A DNA stretch of 64,000 bases from Devosia aquimaris (lineage in GTDB: Bacteria > Pseudomonadota > Alphaproteobacteria > Rhizobiales > Devosiaceae), in assembly GCF_020169335.1 (NCBI RefSeq), contig NZ_JAIEZN010000001.1, positions 699,426-763,425 of the forward strand, given 5' to 3'. Made by a program: the position numbers and the translations under genes. The notes below the pieces were generated by a model. It saw only the letters and a list, made by a program, of their open reading frames with translations, made no database searches and had not been told where the DNA came from. This document shows positions 25,028-33,913 of this stretch, piece after piece. Position 1 is the first letter of the stretch. Each line of letters starts with the position of its first letter.

Positions 25028-26435
25028 TCGGGCCTCCCAGCGTTTCTTCCTGGGCCAGGCCGGGCACCACGCCCGCAGCACGGGTCGGCCCCTTGTCCAG
25101 CTCATGATCCTCGATTTCCAGCGGCGGCCGCCGGAACAGCCGGAACAGGTAGAACACGCCCGCTCCGAACACGACGAAATAGACGATGATGAAGGCCAGC
25201 AGCGACGCCCCCACGGCTGGCGCATCCACCGGCGACAGGCTGTCCGCCGTGCGCAGCACGCCATAGACAGTGAACGGCTGCCGCCCCACTTCGGTGGTGT
25301 ACCAGCCGGCCAGCACGGCCACGAAGCCCGAGCCACCCATCGGCAGCGCTGCACGCAGCAGCCATTTGTTGGTGTAGAGCGTCTTGCGATAGCGGGCCCA
25401 CAGCGACCACAGCCCCATGCCCAGCATGGCAAAGCCAATGCCCACCATGATGCGGAAGGTGAAGAAGGGGATCATCGCCGGCGGCCGGTCTTCCGGCGGG
25501 AACGCGTCGAGCCCCTGCAGCGGCGCATTGAGGTCGTGCTTGAGGATCAGCGAGCTGAGCTTGGGGATCTCGACCGAGTAATGCATGGTCTGGTTCTTGT
25601 CGTCCGGAATGCCGAACAGGATCAGCGGCGCCCCGTCCGGATGGGACTCATAGTGCCCCTCCATGGCCGCCACCTTGGCCGGCTGGTACTCCAGGGTATT
25701 GAGGCCATGTGCGTCGCCGGCAAAGATCTGGATCGGCGTCACGATCGCGGCCATCCACATGGCCATCGAGAACATGATGCGCGCCTGGCGGTTGCTGGAA
25801 TCCCGAAGCAGGTGCCACGCGCCCACGGCGCCCACGGCAAAGGCTGTCGTCAGGAATGCCGCCAGCACGGTGTGCGTCAGCCGGTAGGGGAACGAGGGGT
25901 TGAAGACAATCGCCCACCAGTCCTCGGGGTAGAAAATGCCATTGGCGTCGATGCCATAGCCCGCCGGGGTCTGCATCCAGCTATTGGCCGAGGTGATCCA
26001 CGTCGCCGAAATGATCGTGCCGATCGCCACCATGGCAACGGCGAACATGTGCAGCCCGTCGCCGACGCGCTTGCGACCGAACAACGCAATGCCGAGGAAC
26101 CCGGCTTCAAGGAAGAACGCCGTCAGCACCTCATAGCCCATCAGCGGTCCGATCACCGCACCGGCCTTGTCGGAAAACACCGACCAGTTGGTGCCGAACT
26201 GGTAGCTCATGACAATGCCCGACACGACGCCCATGCCGAACGTCACCGCAAAGATGGTCTTCCAGTATTCAAACAGTTTCAGATAGGCCGGATCGCGTTT
26301 CCAGAGCCAGAGCGCATTGAGCACCGCCAGAAAACTCGCAGTGCCAATTGAAAAGGCCGGAAAGATGAAGTGGAACGACACCGTAAACGCGAACTGAATG
26401 CGCGCCAGAATTTCTGCCGTCAGGCCAAATGTCAT
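25017..26435 (-). CDS. cydA: Cytochrome bd-type (cyanide-insensitive) ubiquinol oxidase subunit I
   Basis: This 472-residue subunit carries the hemes and quinol site of the oxidase. The start MTFGLTAEILARIQFAFTVSFHFIFP includes the heme-ligand His in the F-x-F-H-F-x-F-P block. Other marks are GWYTTEVGRQPFTVYGVLRT, the conserved E-x-G-R-Q-P segment, and EAGFLGIALFGRKRVGD, typical of the short-Q-loop cyanide-insensitive (CioA) group. Length around 470 residues also fits CioA rather than long-loop CydA. The ATG at 26435 follows a region with two FNR-like boxes, so low oxygen may induce the operon. It is the first gene of the cydA-cydB-DUF2474 unit. Confidence 0.95.
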   Translation of the reverse strand: MTFGLTAEILARIQFAFTVSFHFIFPAFSIGTASFLAVLNALWLWKRDPAYLKLFEYWKTIFAVTFGMGVVSGIVMSYQFGTNWSVFSDKAGAVIGPLMGYEVLTAFFLEAGFLGIALFGRKRVGDGLHMFAVAMVAIGTIISATWITSANSWMQTPAGYGIDANGIFYPEDWWAIVFNPSFPYRLTHTVLAAFLTTAFAVGAVGAWHLLRDSSNRQARIMFSMAMWMAAIVTPIQIFAGDAHGLNTLEYQPAKVAAMEGHYESHPDGAPLILFGIPDDKNQTMHYSVEIPKLSSLILKHDLNAPLQGLDAFPPEDRPPAMIPFFTFRIMVGIGFAMLGMGLWSLWARYRKTLYTNKWLLRAALPMGGSGFVAVLAGWYTTEVGRQPFTVYGVLRTADSLSPVDAPAVGASLLAFIIVYFVVFGAGVFYLFRLFRRPPLEIEDHELDKGPTRAAGVVPGLAQEETLGGPNAH

Positions 26436-26470
26436 GGCTGATCCTATCTGCTGTTCCGGCACAGGCCGGC

Positions 26471-26569
26471 TTGATTGAGTGCAACATGGTTTTGCCCGAC
26501 AGGAAAGGCCAGAACGCACGGTGACGCACCTGCGTCCAGGTTTCGGCGTAAGGCATTGATTTGCATCGG
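26471..26569 (-). promoter_or_regulatory. Two FNR/FixK-like boxes upstream of cydA
   Basis: TTGATTTGCATCGG at 26556-26569 matches the FNR/FixK palindrome TTGAT-N4-ATCAA at eight of ten positions. A weaker site, TTGATTGAGTGCAA, lies at 26471-26484 and matches eight of ten. Both are upstream of cydA on the minus strand, at roughly 125 and 43 bases from its start codon. An oxygen-responsive regulator is expected for this class of oxidase. The remainder of 26436-26809 shows no gene. Confidence 0.35.
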
Positions 26570-26809
26570 CATTCAGGGGAGGGCGCCCAAGCTGCGGCAC
26601 ATAGCCGCTTGATCCAGGCGGTCGTGCTTGTCCGGTCCGCCATGCGTCCGCGCCGAATCTTTGCGCATCCGCCTGCTGCCAGGCTGCGGACGGGCTGGAG
26701 CGCTCAAGATTCGTTTTCCCGCAACATTTTGCTGCTCAACCCGGACACGGCGCATTTGGCGCTTGAGCCGCATCGCATGGCGCGCTAACTCGCCGGCCGG
26801 AGAGATTTC

Positions 26810-27196
26810 ATGCCGTTTCGGTCACGGGGCATCGCCAGGGAGTTCGGCGCCGCAATCGCGGTGCTTGCCATCTATGTCCTGACGCTGCTGGCCCCGCTGC
26901 ACCAGGCCGCGGGGCTCCAGCGCGATCTCGCCCAGCTGGGCTTCCAGTCCCAGGCGACCTGGCCGGTCTGCCAGGCGCTGGCAACCGACGAATCCGGCAA
27001 CCGCCTGCCGGGAACTGTGCAATGCGCTGTCGCCGGTCTCGCCAATAACCAGGTCATTCCGGTTCTGGCCGTTGTTACCCCCGTCGCCATCGTCCGCGCC
27101 AGCGATCCGGTCACCTATGCCAGCCTCTTCGCGCCGCACCCCGGTCCGATCGCGCAACACTCGGCCCAGCCCCGCGCCCCTCCAGTAGCGGTCTGA
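26810..27196 (+). CDS. DUF2946-like small exported protein
   Basis: This 128-residue protein has one N-terminal hydrophobic segment (about residues 12-30, AAIAVLAIYVLTLLAPLH) that can act as signal or anchor, then a short exported domain with two cysteines (WPVCQALA near 53 and VQCAVAGL near 72). The ending is Pro-rich. It resembles DUF2946-type proteins, which are often found beside copper genes. GGAGAG lies six bases before the ATG. It is 54 bases upstream of the YcnI gene, so a copper-related role is plausible. The family call is tentative, because the usual histidine-rich motif is not obvious. Confidence 0.6.
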   Translation: MPFRSRGIAREFGAAIAVLAIYVLTLLAPLHQAAGLQRDLAQLGFQSQATWPVCQALATDESGNRLPGTVQCAVAGLANNQVIPVLAVVTPVAIVRASDPVTYASLFAPHPGPIAQHSAQPRAPPVAV

Positions 27197-27250
27197 TTTC
27201 TCCGGGCACTCGTATGCCCATTCAGACCCATTTCATCACTGGAGATCATC

Positions 27251-27772
27251 ATGATCCGCTCTTTTGCACGCGCGGCCGTCGCCGTTGCCACTCTTGCTGC
27301 CCTGTCGCTGCCCGCCTTTGCCCATGTCACCCTTGAGGTGCAGGAGGCCAAGCTGGGCTCAACCTACAAGGCCGTGCTCCGCATCCCTCATGGCTGCGGC
27401 ACCGAGGCCACCAATGCCGTCCGCGTCCAGATCCCCGAGGGCTTCTTCAACGTCAAGCCGATGCCCAAGGCCGGCTGGACACTGGAGACCGTCACCGGCC
27501 CCTACGCCGGCAGCTACGACAACCACGGCACCACCATGACCGAAGGCGTCAAGGAGATCGTCTGGTCCGACGGCAATCTGCCCAACGAATTCTATGACGA
27601 GTTCGTTTTCCGCGGCACCTTTGCCGGCACCTTGGAACCCGGCAAATTCTACTTCCCCACTATCCAGACCTGCGCCAGTGGCGAGGAGGCCTGGATCGAC
27701 GTCACCGGTGCGGAAGCCGCTGACATGCCGGCGCCGAGCCTGACGCTGGTCGAAGGCGACGCCCACCACTAG
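27251..27772 (+). CDS. YcnI-family copper-binding protein (DUF1775)
   Basis: This 173-residue exported protein has a signal peptide of about 24 residues ending PAFA. The mature N-terminus starts H-V-T-L-E-V, placing a His at position 1 as in YcnI, where it forms a mono-histidine copper site with a Glu and Trp. Further marks are VLRIPHGCGTEATNAVRVQIPEGF (core HGCGTEATNAVRVQIPEG), KAGWTLE and EIVWSDGNLPNEFYDEF. It sits between the DUF2946-like gene and the CopC-CopD fusion, which together form a copper acquisition or handling module. Copper binding here is inferred from the family. Confidence 0.9.
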   Translation: MIRSFARAAVAVATLAALSLPAFAHVTLEVQEAKLGSTYKAVLRIPHGCGTEATNAVRVQIPEGFFNVKPMPKAGWTLETVTGPYAGSYDNHGTTMTEGVKEIVWSDGNLPNEFYDEFVFRGTFAGTLEPGKFYFPTIQTCASGEEAWIDVTGAEAADMPAPSLTLVEGDAHH

Positions 27773-27858
27773 AACCTGTGGGGCGCGGCTCCAGTTGCAA
27801 CCTTCGGGGTGCAGCTACGGCTGCGCCCGCTTTCTCGTAGCGGTTTAGGGGTAGGGTG

Positions 27859-29448
27859 ATGGTGTCTTTCTCGCGTCGTGGCCGGGTTGCTGTCGGTCTC
27901 GCCTGGCTTTTTCTGCTCGCGTTCTGTGCTTCGGCATGGGCGCATGCACAGCTGCTCGAAAGTGCGCCTGTTTCGGGTAGCATCTTGCGAACCAATCCGG
28001 GCGAAGTGTCGCTCTCATTCAATGAACCTGTGACACCCCTTGCGGTGTCGCTAATCGCGCCAGACGGCACCGCGACCGACCTGCTGTCTGCCACCAGCGG
28101 CGGCCAAAATCTCAACGTTACCCTACCACGAGACCTGACCCAGGGGACCCATCTTCTCAGCTGGCGCGTCGCCTCGATCGATGGCCATCCCATTGGCGCA
28201 TCCGTGGTTTTCTCCATCGGAAGCGTCACCCAGACCCAGGCCGCACCCGGCGGCGATCCCTTGGTTGCCCCGCTGCTCTGGGCAGGAAAGGCCGCGCTCT
28301 TCCTCGCCCTGGCCTTCGGCATCGGCACCGCCGCCTTCAGCCGCGTCGCACCCCTGCCAAAACGCAGCCAATCGATCGCGCAAGCCTTTGTTATCATTGG
28401 TCTTAGCGCTTCGCTGTTCACCCTCTGCCTGCAGGGTCTGGATGCCCTCGGTCGGCCCCTCACCGCCGCCCTGTCACCACCGGTCTGGACCACTTCAATG
28501 GGCACCAGCTACGGCATCACCGCCTGTGTCCTGGGCCTGGCTTTTCTCCTGTCTTTTCTTGGACTTAGGCGCGGCGGTCGGGCAGGGGCCGCGCTCATTG
28601 TCCTCTCAGCCATCCTGGCCCCGCTCGCCCTGGCGCTCAGCGGTCACGCCAGCACTGCCGCGCCGCAAGTGCTTACGCGGCCAGCAGTTTTTCTGCATGT
28701 CGCCGGCATCCTCTTCTGGCTCGGCGCACTCATTCCACTCGCCGAACTCCTGGCAACGGCGGGCGAGGAAGCCGACGGCGCGCTGCGCCGTTTCTCCCGC
28801 ATAATCCCCTTCGCTGTTGGCGCTATTCTCCTCTCGGGGATCACCCTGGCAGCCATACAGCTCGGCGTGCCAGGGCCCACCTGGCTCTCGCCCTATGGCG
28901 CCATCCTGGCTGTCAAGCTATTGCTGTTGCTGCTGGTTTTTGCCTTGGCGCTGTACAATCGTCGCAGCCTAACCCGCCCGGCTTTGGCCGGAGACGCCAA
29001 TGCCCGGCGCCGCCTGCGGGCAAGCATTCTGGCCGAGGTCGTGCTGGTGTCCCTCGTGCTTGGTCTAGTTGCCGGTTGGCGTTTCACCCCACCGCCGCGT
29101 GCCCTGGCAGAAGCCGCGGTGGTCGCAGACCCCATCTTTGCCCATGTGATGGACGAAAAGGTGATGGCCATGCTCACAGTCACCCCTGGCCAGCCCGGCC
29201 CGGTCAGCATCGCCATCGACGTCATGGATGCCGACATGGCGCCGCGCTCGGTCCAGGGCGTTCACCTCGCCTTGTCTCAGCCGGCCCGTGGTATCCAGCC
29301 CATCGTGCAGACAGCAACCGGCGCCGAAAGCACTTGGCAGGTCAATGACTTGACCCTGCCTTTCGGCGGCAGTTGGACCGTCGCCGTCACCATCCGCCTC
29401 GGCGCCTTCGAGCAGCGGACAATCACCGGTTCGCTCGATCTGCCCTGA
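27859..29448 (+). CDS. CopC-CopD fusion copper transport protein
   Basis: This protein of about 529 residues fuses a periplasmic CopC domain (about 30-122) to a membrane CopD domain (about 135-410), with a further periplasmic domain to the C-terminus. The signal peptide ends ASAWA, so the mature protein starts HAQLLESAPVSGS with the N-terminal His that binds Cu(II), and the second His site lies in VASIDGHPIGAS. The CopD part has about eight helices and ends near GLVAGWRFTPPPRAL. CopCD fusions import copper into the cytoplasm. It follows the YcnI gene by 86 bases and probably belongs to the same unit. A GTG lies three bases before the ATG chosen. Confidence 0.91.
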   Translation: MVSFSRRGRVAVGLAWLFLLAFCASAWAHAQLLESAPVSGSILRTNPGEVSLSFNEPVTPLAVSLIAPDGTATDLLSATSGGQNLNVTLPRDLTQGTHLLSWRVASIDGHPIGASVVFSIGSVTQTQAAPGGDPLVAPLLWAGKAALFLALAFGIGTAAFSRVAPLPKRSQSIAQAFVIIGLSASLFTLCLQGLDALGRPLTAALSPPVWTTSMGTSYGITACVLGLAFLLSFLGLRRGGRAGAALIVLSAILAPLALALSGHASTAAPQVLTRPAVFLHVAGILFWLGALIPLAELLATAGEEADGALRRFSRIIPFAVGAILLSGITLAAIQLGVPGPTWLSPYGAILAVKLLLLLLVFALALYNRRSLTRPALAGDANARRRLRASILAEVVLVSLVLGLVAGWRFTPPPRALAEAAVVADPIFAHVMDEKVMAMLTVTPGQPGPVSIAIDVMDADMAPRSVQGVHLALSQPARGIQPIVQTATGAESTWQVNDLTLPFGGSWTVAVTIRLGAFEQRTITGSLDLP

Positions 29449-29457
29449 TGGCGCGCG

Positions 29458-29805
29458 TTATTGCGCCGCCACCATGGCCTGCTGCAGCGCCATCAGGATG
29501 CGCCCGTCCTGCACCCGCACACCATAAGTGCGCACCCGGCCCTCATCGGCGCCCATGGCCTCGCCGGTGGCGAGGTCAAACACCCAGTTGTGCAGCGGGC
29601 AGGTGACCGATGCCCCATGCACAATGCCTTCGCTCAACGGCCCCTGCTTGTGCGGGCATCGGTTTTCCAGCGCAAACACCTGATCCTGATGCGTGCGGAA
29701 CACGGCGATCTTGCCCTCCGGCGTGCTGACGCAGCGCGCGCCGCGGCGGGGAATGGCATCCAGGCTGCCGATATCGATCCAGTCATCCGTCATAACCTGC
29801 TCCAT
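29458..29805 (-). CDS. nirD: Nitrite reductase (NADH) small subunit, Rieske-type
   Basis: This is the small subunit of assimilatory NAD(P)H nitrite reductase, about 115 residues. It has the Rieske-like [2Fe-2S] ligand pairs, RCPHKQGPL and CPLHNWVFDL, complete with both Cys and both His (some NirD proteins have lost them). The ATG at 29805 shares one base with the nirB stop (TGATG); an ATG at 29793 (MTDDWIDIG) is also possible and fits the family start better. It acts with NirB in the cytoplasm to reduce nitrite to ammonium. It is transcribed with nirB from the promoter and attenuator at 32279-32426. Confidence 0.92.
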   Translation of the reverse strand: MEQVMTDDWIDIGSLDAIPRRGARCVSTPEGKIAVFRTHQDQVFALENRCPHKQGPLSEGIVHGASVTCPLHNWVFDLATGEAMGADEGRVRTYGVRVQDGRILMALQQAMVAAQ

Positions 29806-32249
29806 CACTCTGCCGCCATCGGCACGGCCAGTTCGGCCATGGCCGCGAATTCATGCGCGTCCTTGCCGTTCACGCGCTCTTCCCAGGGGTCGACCTGGGC
29901 AAAGCGCTGCGAGAACACAAACCGGTCGAAATAGTGCCGACGCTTGGCGTGGTCGGTCACCACATTGGCCAGGATCGACGGCGTGCCCACGCGCTTGGCC
30001 CATTTGTAGATGCGCTCGAGATAGCGACCCTGTTCGCGATAGAGCTGGGTCAGCGCCACGATGATCTCCAGCGCCTCATCCTCGCTGTCGGCATGGCACA
30101 ACAGCTCGGTGCCCTTGATGTCCAGCCCTGCAGCGCCGGCAAAGTGGATGTCATAGCCGCTGTCCACGCAGATCACGCCAATGTCCTTGCAGGTCGCCTC
30201 AGCGCAATTGCGCGGGCAGCCTGATACCGCCAGTTTGACCTTGGCCGGTGTCCAGGCGCCCCACATGAACTTTTCCAGCCGAATGCCCAGCCCTGTGGAA
30301 TCCTGCGTGCCGAAACGGCACCAGTCCGACCCGACGCAGGTTTTGACTGTGCGCAGCCCCTTGGCATAAGCGGCACCAGACACCATGCCGGCGGCGTTGA
30401 GATCAGCCCAGACGCCCGGCAGGTCCTCCTTGCGCACGCCCAGCAGGTCGATGCGCTGTCCGCCGGTGACCTTCACCGCCGGAATGGCGAACTTGTCGGC
30501 CACATCGGCAATGGCGCGCAGTTCCTTGGGGCTGGTCATGCCGCCCCACATGCGCGGCACCACCGAATAGGTCCCGTCCTTCTGGATATTGGCGTGCACC
30601 CGCTCGTTGATGAAGCGACTCTGGCCATCATCCTCATATTCACCCGGCCAGTCGGCGACGAGATAATAGTTTAGCGCCGGTCGGCACTTGGCGCAGCCGC
30701 AACTGGTCTTCCACTCCAGCTCCTGCATCACCGCCGGAATGGACTTGAGCCCCTTGGCGATGATCAGCCGGCGCACGTCGTCGTGGCCATAGTCAGTGCA
30801 GGCGCACATTGGCTGCACTGCTGCCGGATTGTAGCTGTCGCCCAGCGTCAGATGCAGCAGTTGCTCCACAAGGTGGGTGCACGATCCGCATGAAGCCGAG
30901 GCCTTGGTGTGGGCGCGCACACCATCGAGCCCGGTCAGGCCCTTGCCGGTGATTGCGTCGGTGATCTTGCCCTTGCATACGCCGTTGCAGCCACAGATCT
31001 CTGCCTCATCCGGCAAGGCTGCAACGGCCGCCATAGGGTCCAGTGGGGTGCCCCCCTGATAGGCCTGGCCAAAGATCAGCGTGTCGCGCATCTCGCGCGT
31101 GTCGACGCCGCGCCGCAACAAGTCAAAATACCAGGGCCCATCGCTGGTCTCGCCATAGAGCACGGCACCGATGATGCGATCATCCTTGAGCACCAAGCGC
31201 TTGTAGATGCCGGCGCTGGCGTCGCGCAGCACGATCTCCTCGCGGTCTTCGGCCTCGCCAAAGTCGCCGGCCGAGAACAGGTCGATGCCCGTCACCTTGA
31301 GCTTGGTCGAGGTGACCGAGCCGGCATAGGCTGCTGGTGCCGCCACCAGCGTCTGCGCCAGCACCTGCGCCATCTCGTAAAGCGGCGCCACCAGCCCGTA
31401 GCAAACGCCTCTGTGTTCCGCGCATTCGCCCAGCGCAAACACACTGGGATCGTCGGTTCGCATCTGGTCGTCCACCACAATGCCGCGGTTGACCGCCAGC
31501 CCCGCCGCCTTGGCAAGGCCGGTCGAGGGGCGGATGCCCACGGCCATCACCACCATCGAGCAGTCGATCACCGTGCCGTCGCTCAGTTCCACGCCGGTTA
31601 CGCGTTCCTCGCCCAGCACGCGCTGTGTATTGGCGCGGGTGATCACCGTCACCCCGCGATCAGCGAAGGCCCGCTCCAGCAAATAGCCCGCTGCCGGGTC
31701 GAGCTGACGTTCCATCAGTGTTGGTCCCAGATGCAGCACCGTCACGTCCATCCCGCGCATCTTGAGGCCCGCTGCCGCTTCCAGCCCCAGCAGACCGCCG
31801 CCGATAACCACAACCTTGCAGCCGGAACCCGCCGCCAGCATCTTGTCGACGTCATCGAGGTCGCGATAGGTGATAACGCCATCCAACTGATGCCCCGGCA
31901 CCGGCGGGATGAAGGGGCTCGACCCTGTGGCGATGACCAGCCGGTCGTAGTCGGCCACGATGCCATTGCTCGACACCACGCGCTTGGCGGCCCGGTCGAT
32001 CAGCGTTACCGGCGAGGCCTTGTGCAGCGTCACACCATTGTCGGCGTACCATGCGTCATCATGGGTGATGATTTCCTCGTAGGTCTTCTCGCCCGAGAGC
32101 ACCGGCGATAGCATTAGCCGATTGTAGTTCACCCGCGGCTCGGCATTGAAGATGGTCACCTCGAACCGCCCTGGTGCGGCCTCAAACAGATGCTCCAGCA
32201 TCCGCCCCGGTGCCATGCCGTTGCCGACGATGACAAGTTTTTCGCTCAT
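29805..32249 (-). CDS. nirB: Nitrite reductase (NAD(P)H) large subunit
   Basis: This 814-residue cytoplasmic enzyme reduces nitrite to ammonium with six electrons. Domains in order are the FAD/NAD(P) oxidoreductase (GNGMAPGR near residue 9 and VVVIGGGLLGLEAAAGL near 148), BFD-like [2Fe-2S] regions (ICGCNGVCKG near 420 with the SCGSCTHL pair, then SCGCAKCRP near 525), and the siroheme/4Fe-4S domain with the Cys pair sets GSDWCRFG and SGCPRNCAEATCK. GGAGAAGG lies four bases before the ATG at 32249; the frame upstream is open but lacks a ribosome site. Expression is likely nitrogen-controlled from the sigma-54-like promoter, with a nitrate or nitrite signal acting on the leader RNA. Confidence 0.94.
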   Translation of the reverse strand: MSEKLVIVGNGMAPGRMLEHLFEAAPGRFEVTIFNAEPRVNYNRLMLSPVLSGEKTYEEIITHDDAWYADNGVTLHKASPVTLIDRAAKRVVSSNGIVADYDRLVIATGSSPFIPPVPGHQLDGVITYRDLDDVDKMLAAGSGCKVVVIGGGLLGLEAAAGLKMRGMDVTVLHLGPTLMERQLDPAAGYLLERAFADRGVTVITRANTQRVLGEERVTGVELSDGTVIDCSMVVMAVGIRPSTGLAKAAGLAVNRGIVVDDQMRTDDPSVFALGECAEHRGVCYGLVAPLYEMAQVLAQTLVAAPAAYAGSVTSTKLKVTGIDLFSAGDFGEAEDREEIVLRDASAGIYKRLVLKDDRIIGAVLYGETSDGPWYFDLLRRGVDTREMRDTLIFGQAYQGGTPLDPMAAVAALPDEAEICGCNGVCKGKITDAITGKGLTGLDGVRAHTKASASCGSCTHLVEQLLHLTLGDSYNPAAVQPMCACTDYGHDDVRRLIIAKGLKSIPAVMQELEWKTSCGCAKCRPALNYYLVADWPGEYEDDGQSRFINERVHANIQKDGTYSVVPRMWGGMTSPKELRAIADVADKFAIPAVKVTGGQRIDLLGVRKEDLPGVWADLNAAGMVSGAAYAKGLRTVKTCVGSDWCRFGTQDSTGLGIRLEKFMWGAWTPAKVKLAVSGCPRNCAEATCKDIGVICVDSGYDIHFAGAAGLDIKGTELLCHADSEDEALEIIVALTQLYREQGRYLERIYKWAKRVGTPSILANVVTDHAKRRHYFDRFVFSQRFAQVDPWEERVNGKDAHEFAAMAELAVPMAAE

Positions 32250-32278
32250 GTGCCTTCTCCTTTTGGGCGGCGCAAAAC

Positions 32279-32341
32279 AAAAAAGCTGCCAACTGGAGCG
32301 CACCGGTGGTTCACACCGAAGAGCGGTCAGTTGGCAGCTTT
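32279..32341 (-). terminator. Transcription attenuator in the nirB leader
   Basis: On the minus strand a perfect 14-bp stem, AAAGCTGCCAACTG with CAGTTGGCAGCTTT (arms 32328-32341 and 32282-32295), encloses a 32-base loop and is followed by six U at 32284-32279. It ends 29 bases before the nirB start codon and before its ribosome site. This is an intrinsic terminator placed in the leader, so most transcripts would stop here unless an antiterminator acts. The hairpins just upstream (32352-32381) are the likely control element. Confidence 0.8.
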
Positions 32342-32351
32342 GCCGTAGTGA

Positions 32352-32381
32352 GCGCCCAACGCTGGACGCCAATCTGTTTGG
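32352..32381 (-). ncRNA. ANTAR-type (NasT/NasR-like) leader hairpins upstream of the nirB attenuator
   Basis: GCGTCCAGCGTTGGGCGC (32369-32352 on the minus strand) folds into a 6-bp stem with the six-base loop AGCGTT. The loop has A at position 1 and G at position 4, as ANTAR regulators require. Directly upstream, CCAAACAGATTGG forms a second hairpin; its loop contains ACAGAT, again A1 and G4, if one A is bulged, and otherwise is a five-base loop. Two adjacent such hairpins ten bases before a terminator match the antitermination leaders bound by NasR or NasT. The first hairpin fits less perfectly. Confidence 0.6.
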
Positions 32382-32410
32382 GACCCAAGGGATCCCGATG
32401 GCACTGACAA

Positions 32411-32426
32411 TGCAGGAACCGTGCCA
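32411..32426 (-). promoter_or_regulatory. Sigma-54 (RpoN) promoter of nirBD
   Basis: TGGCACGGTTCCTGCA on the minus strand matches the RpoN -24/-12 consensus TGGCACG-N4-TTGCA with a single mismatch, at the base before TGCA. GG lies at 32425-32424 and GC at 32413-32412, giving a predicted start near 32400. The leader would be about 150 bases and would contain the ANTAR hairpins and the attenuator. An 8-bp inverted repeat, GATGCAGC with GCTGCATC (32520-32527 and 32562-32569), lies upstream where an enhancer-binding protein such as NtrC could bind, but it does not match a known NtrC site. Confidence 0.7.
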
Positions 32427-32725
32427 TATGGCGGGCTCGGACAAAATCGAGACGCATCAGCACATTGCGCGTCGCCTGGGCACTGCGGCACTCCCGTCGC
32501 GGCGGGCCTGCCGCACATTGATGCAGCGATCTGCCTATTTGCGCGGCGCCTGATTGGGGCTGCTGCATCTCTGCGCAGTCGCGACGCGGTTGCATGTGCG
32601 GCCTGCCAAGCATGTCATTGCGCTCGTCCTCCCCATGCACTACCTTCAGACCCGACACGCAAATAGGTGCGAAGGGCGCTACCGGCCATGTCCGGGTACA
32701 GCGACCGCGCACACAGGAGACTAAA
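32427..32725. other. Divergent spacer between nirB and ppx/gppA
   Basis: Nearly 300 bases separate the nirB promoter from the ppx/gppA gene on the other strand. Apart from the inverted repeat noted with the nirB promoter I see no gene. An AGGAGA ribosome site at 32715-32720 belongs to the plus-strand gene. No plus-strand -35/-10 pair is clear by eye. Confidence 0.5.
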
Positions 32726-33913
32726 GTGACCGATTCCGATCGGTCCGCCGCCGATTTGTCGCCAGGCGACGACTCGGCAATTCGCTCCCGTTCTGGCCCA
32801 GGCCAGGCCGGGAGGGCAGGGCCCCGGGGGGCCGTGCCCGCTGCGGAAAAGCGGACATCTGCCGCCCCAAATCCGACTCGCCGTCATCGGGGGCCGCTCT
32901 ATGCCGCGCTCGATCTGGGCACAAACAATTGCCGCCTGCTCATCGCACGGCCGCATGACCACGGCTTCCGCGTCCTTGATGGCTTCACCCGCATCGTCCG
33001 GCTGGGAGAAGGCGTGTCTGTGACCGGACGGTTGGGCGACGCAGCCATGGAGCGGACCTTCGAGGCGCTGCGCCAGTGCCGCAACAAGTTGCGCGAACAC
33101 CAGCCCGCCCGCATGCGCCTGATTGCCACCGAGGCCTGCCGGGTCGCAGAGAACGGCCCCGCCTTCCTCGAACGCATCAAGGAAGAGATCGGGCTCGATC
33201 TCGAGATCGTCGATCGTCGGACCGAGGCTGAGCTGGCGGTTACCGGCTGCGCCGACCTGATTGACTCCGACGCGGCCGGCGCCTTGATGTTCGACATTGG
33301 TGGCGGTTCATCGGAACTGGCCTGGCTCGATTTCCGCGGCGGCCGACCCAAGTCGCAAGGGCGCATGCCAGCCTCGATCCGCTCCTGGCAGTCGCTGCCG
33401 GTGGGCGTGGTGTCCATTGCCGAAAAATTCGGTGGCGTCGATGTCACCCCTGAGGTCTTTGAGGCCATGGTGGCCTATGTCAGCGAGCATCTGCGCCAGT
33501 TCCGCGGCCGCGAGAAGCTGCGCCAGATGATCGCCAACCACGCGGTGCACCTCATCGGCACGTCCGGCACGGTGACGACCCTGGCCGGCTTGCATCTGGG
33601 CCTGGAGCGCTATGAGCGGCAGAAGGTCGATGGCCTCTGGATGAAGCGCGCCGAAGTCGACGCCACCATGAAAATCCTGCTCGGCATGCCCTATGACCGC
33701 CGCGTCGCCCATGCCTGCATCGGCCGCGACCGGGCAGATCTCGTGCTGCCCGGCTGCGCCATTTTCGAGGCCATTCGCCGCGAATGGCCGACGGAACGGG
33801 TGCGGGTGGCTGACCGCGGCCTGCGTGAGGGCATACTCATTTCGCTGATGGATGCGGACCGTACCCGGTCACGCGCCTCGCGCTATCCTCGGAGAAACGC
33901 CAATGGTGGATAA
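32726..33913 (+). CDS. Ppx/GppA family phosphatase (exopolyphosphatase or pppGpp phosphatase)
   Basis: This 395-residue protein belongs to the ASKHA-fold Ppx/GppA family, which removes phosphate from polyphosphate or from pppGpp. The phosphate-binding loops are visible as [16 protein letters not shown] near residue 60, [12 protein letters not shown] near 140 and [14 protein letters not shown] near 195, and [11 protein letters not shown] near 285. The first 55 residues are Pro/Ala/Arg-rich and not conserved. The start is GTG, chosen because AGGAGA sits five bases upstream. It overlaps rlmE by 11 bases, an arrangement common in Hyphomicrobiales. Family members cannot be split into Ppx or GppA by eye. 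Confidence 0.9.
   Translation: MTDSDRSAADLSPGDDSAIRSRSGPGQAGRAGPRGAVPAAEKRTSAAPNPTRRHRGPLYAALDLGTNNCRLLIARPHDHGFRVLDGFTRIVRLGEGVSVTGRLGDAAMERTFEALRQCRNKLREHQPARMRLIATEACRVAENGPAFLERIKEEIGLDLEIVDRRTEAELAVTGCADLIDSDAAGALMFDIGGGSSELAWLDFRGGRPKSQGRMPASIRSWQSLPVGVVSIAEKFGGVDVTPEVFEAMVAYVSEHLRQFRGREKLRQMIANHAVHLIGTSGTVTTLAGLHLGLERYERQKVDGLWMKRAEVDATMKILLGMPYDRRVAHACIGRDRADLVLPGCAIFEAIRREWPTERVRVADRGLREGILISLMDADRTRSRASRYPRRNANGG

Noticed and set aside
32520..32569. An NtrC-binding enhancer upstream of the nirB promoter
   Set aside because: The inverted repeat GATGCAGC/GCTGCATC has a 34-base spacer and does not match the NtrC palindrome; it is only noted with the promoter.
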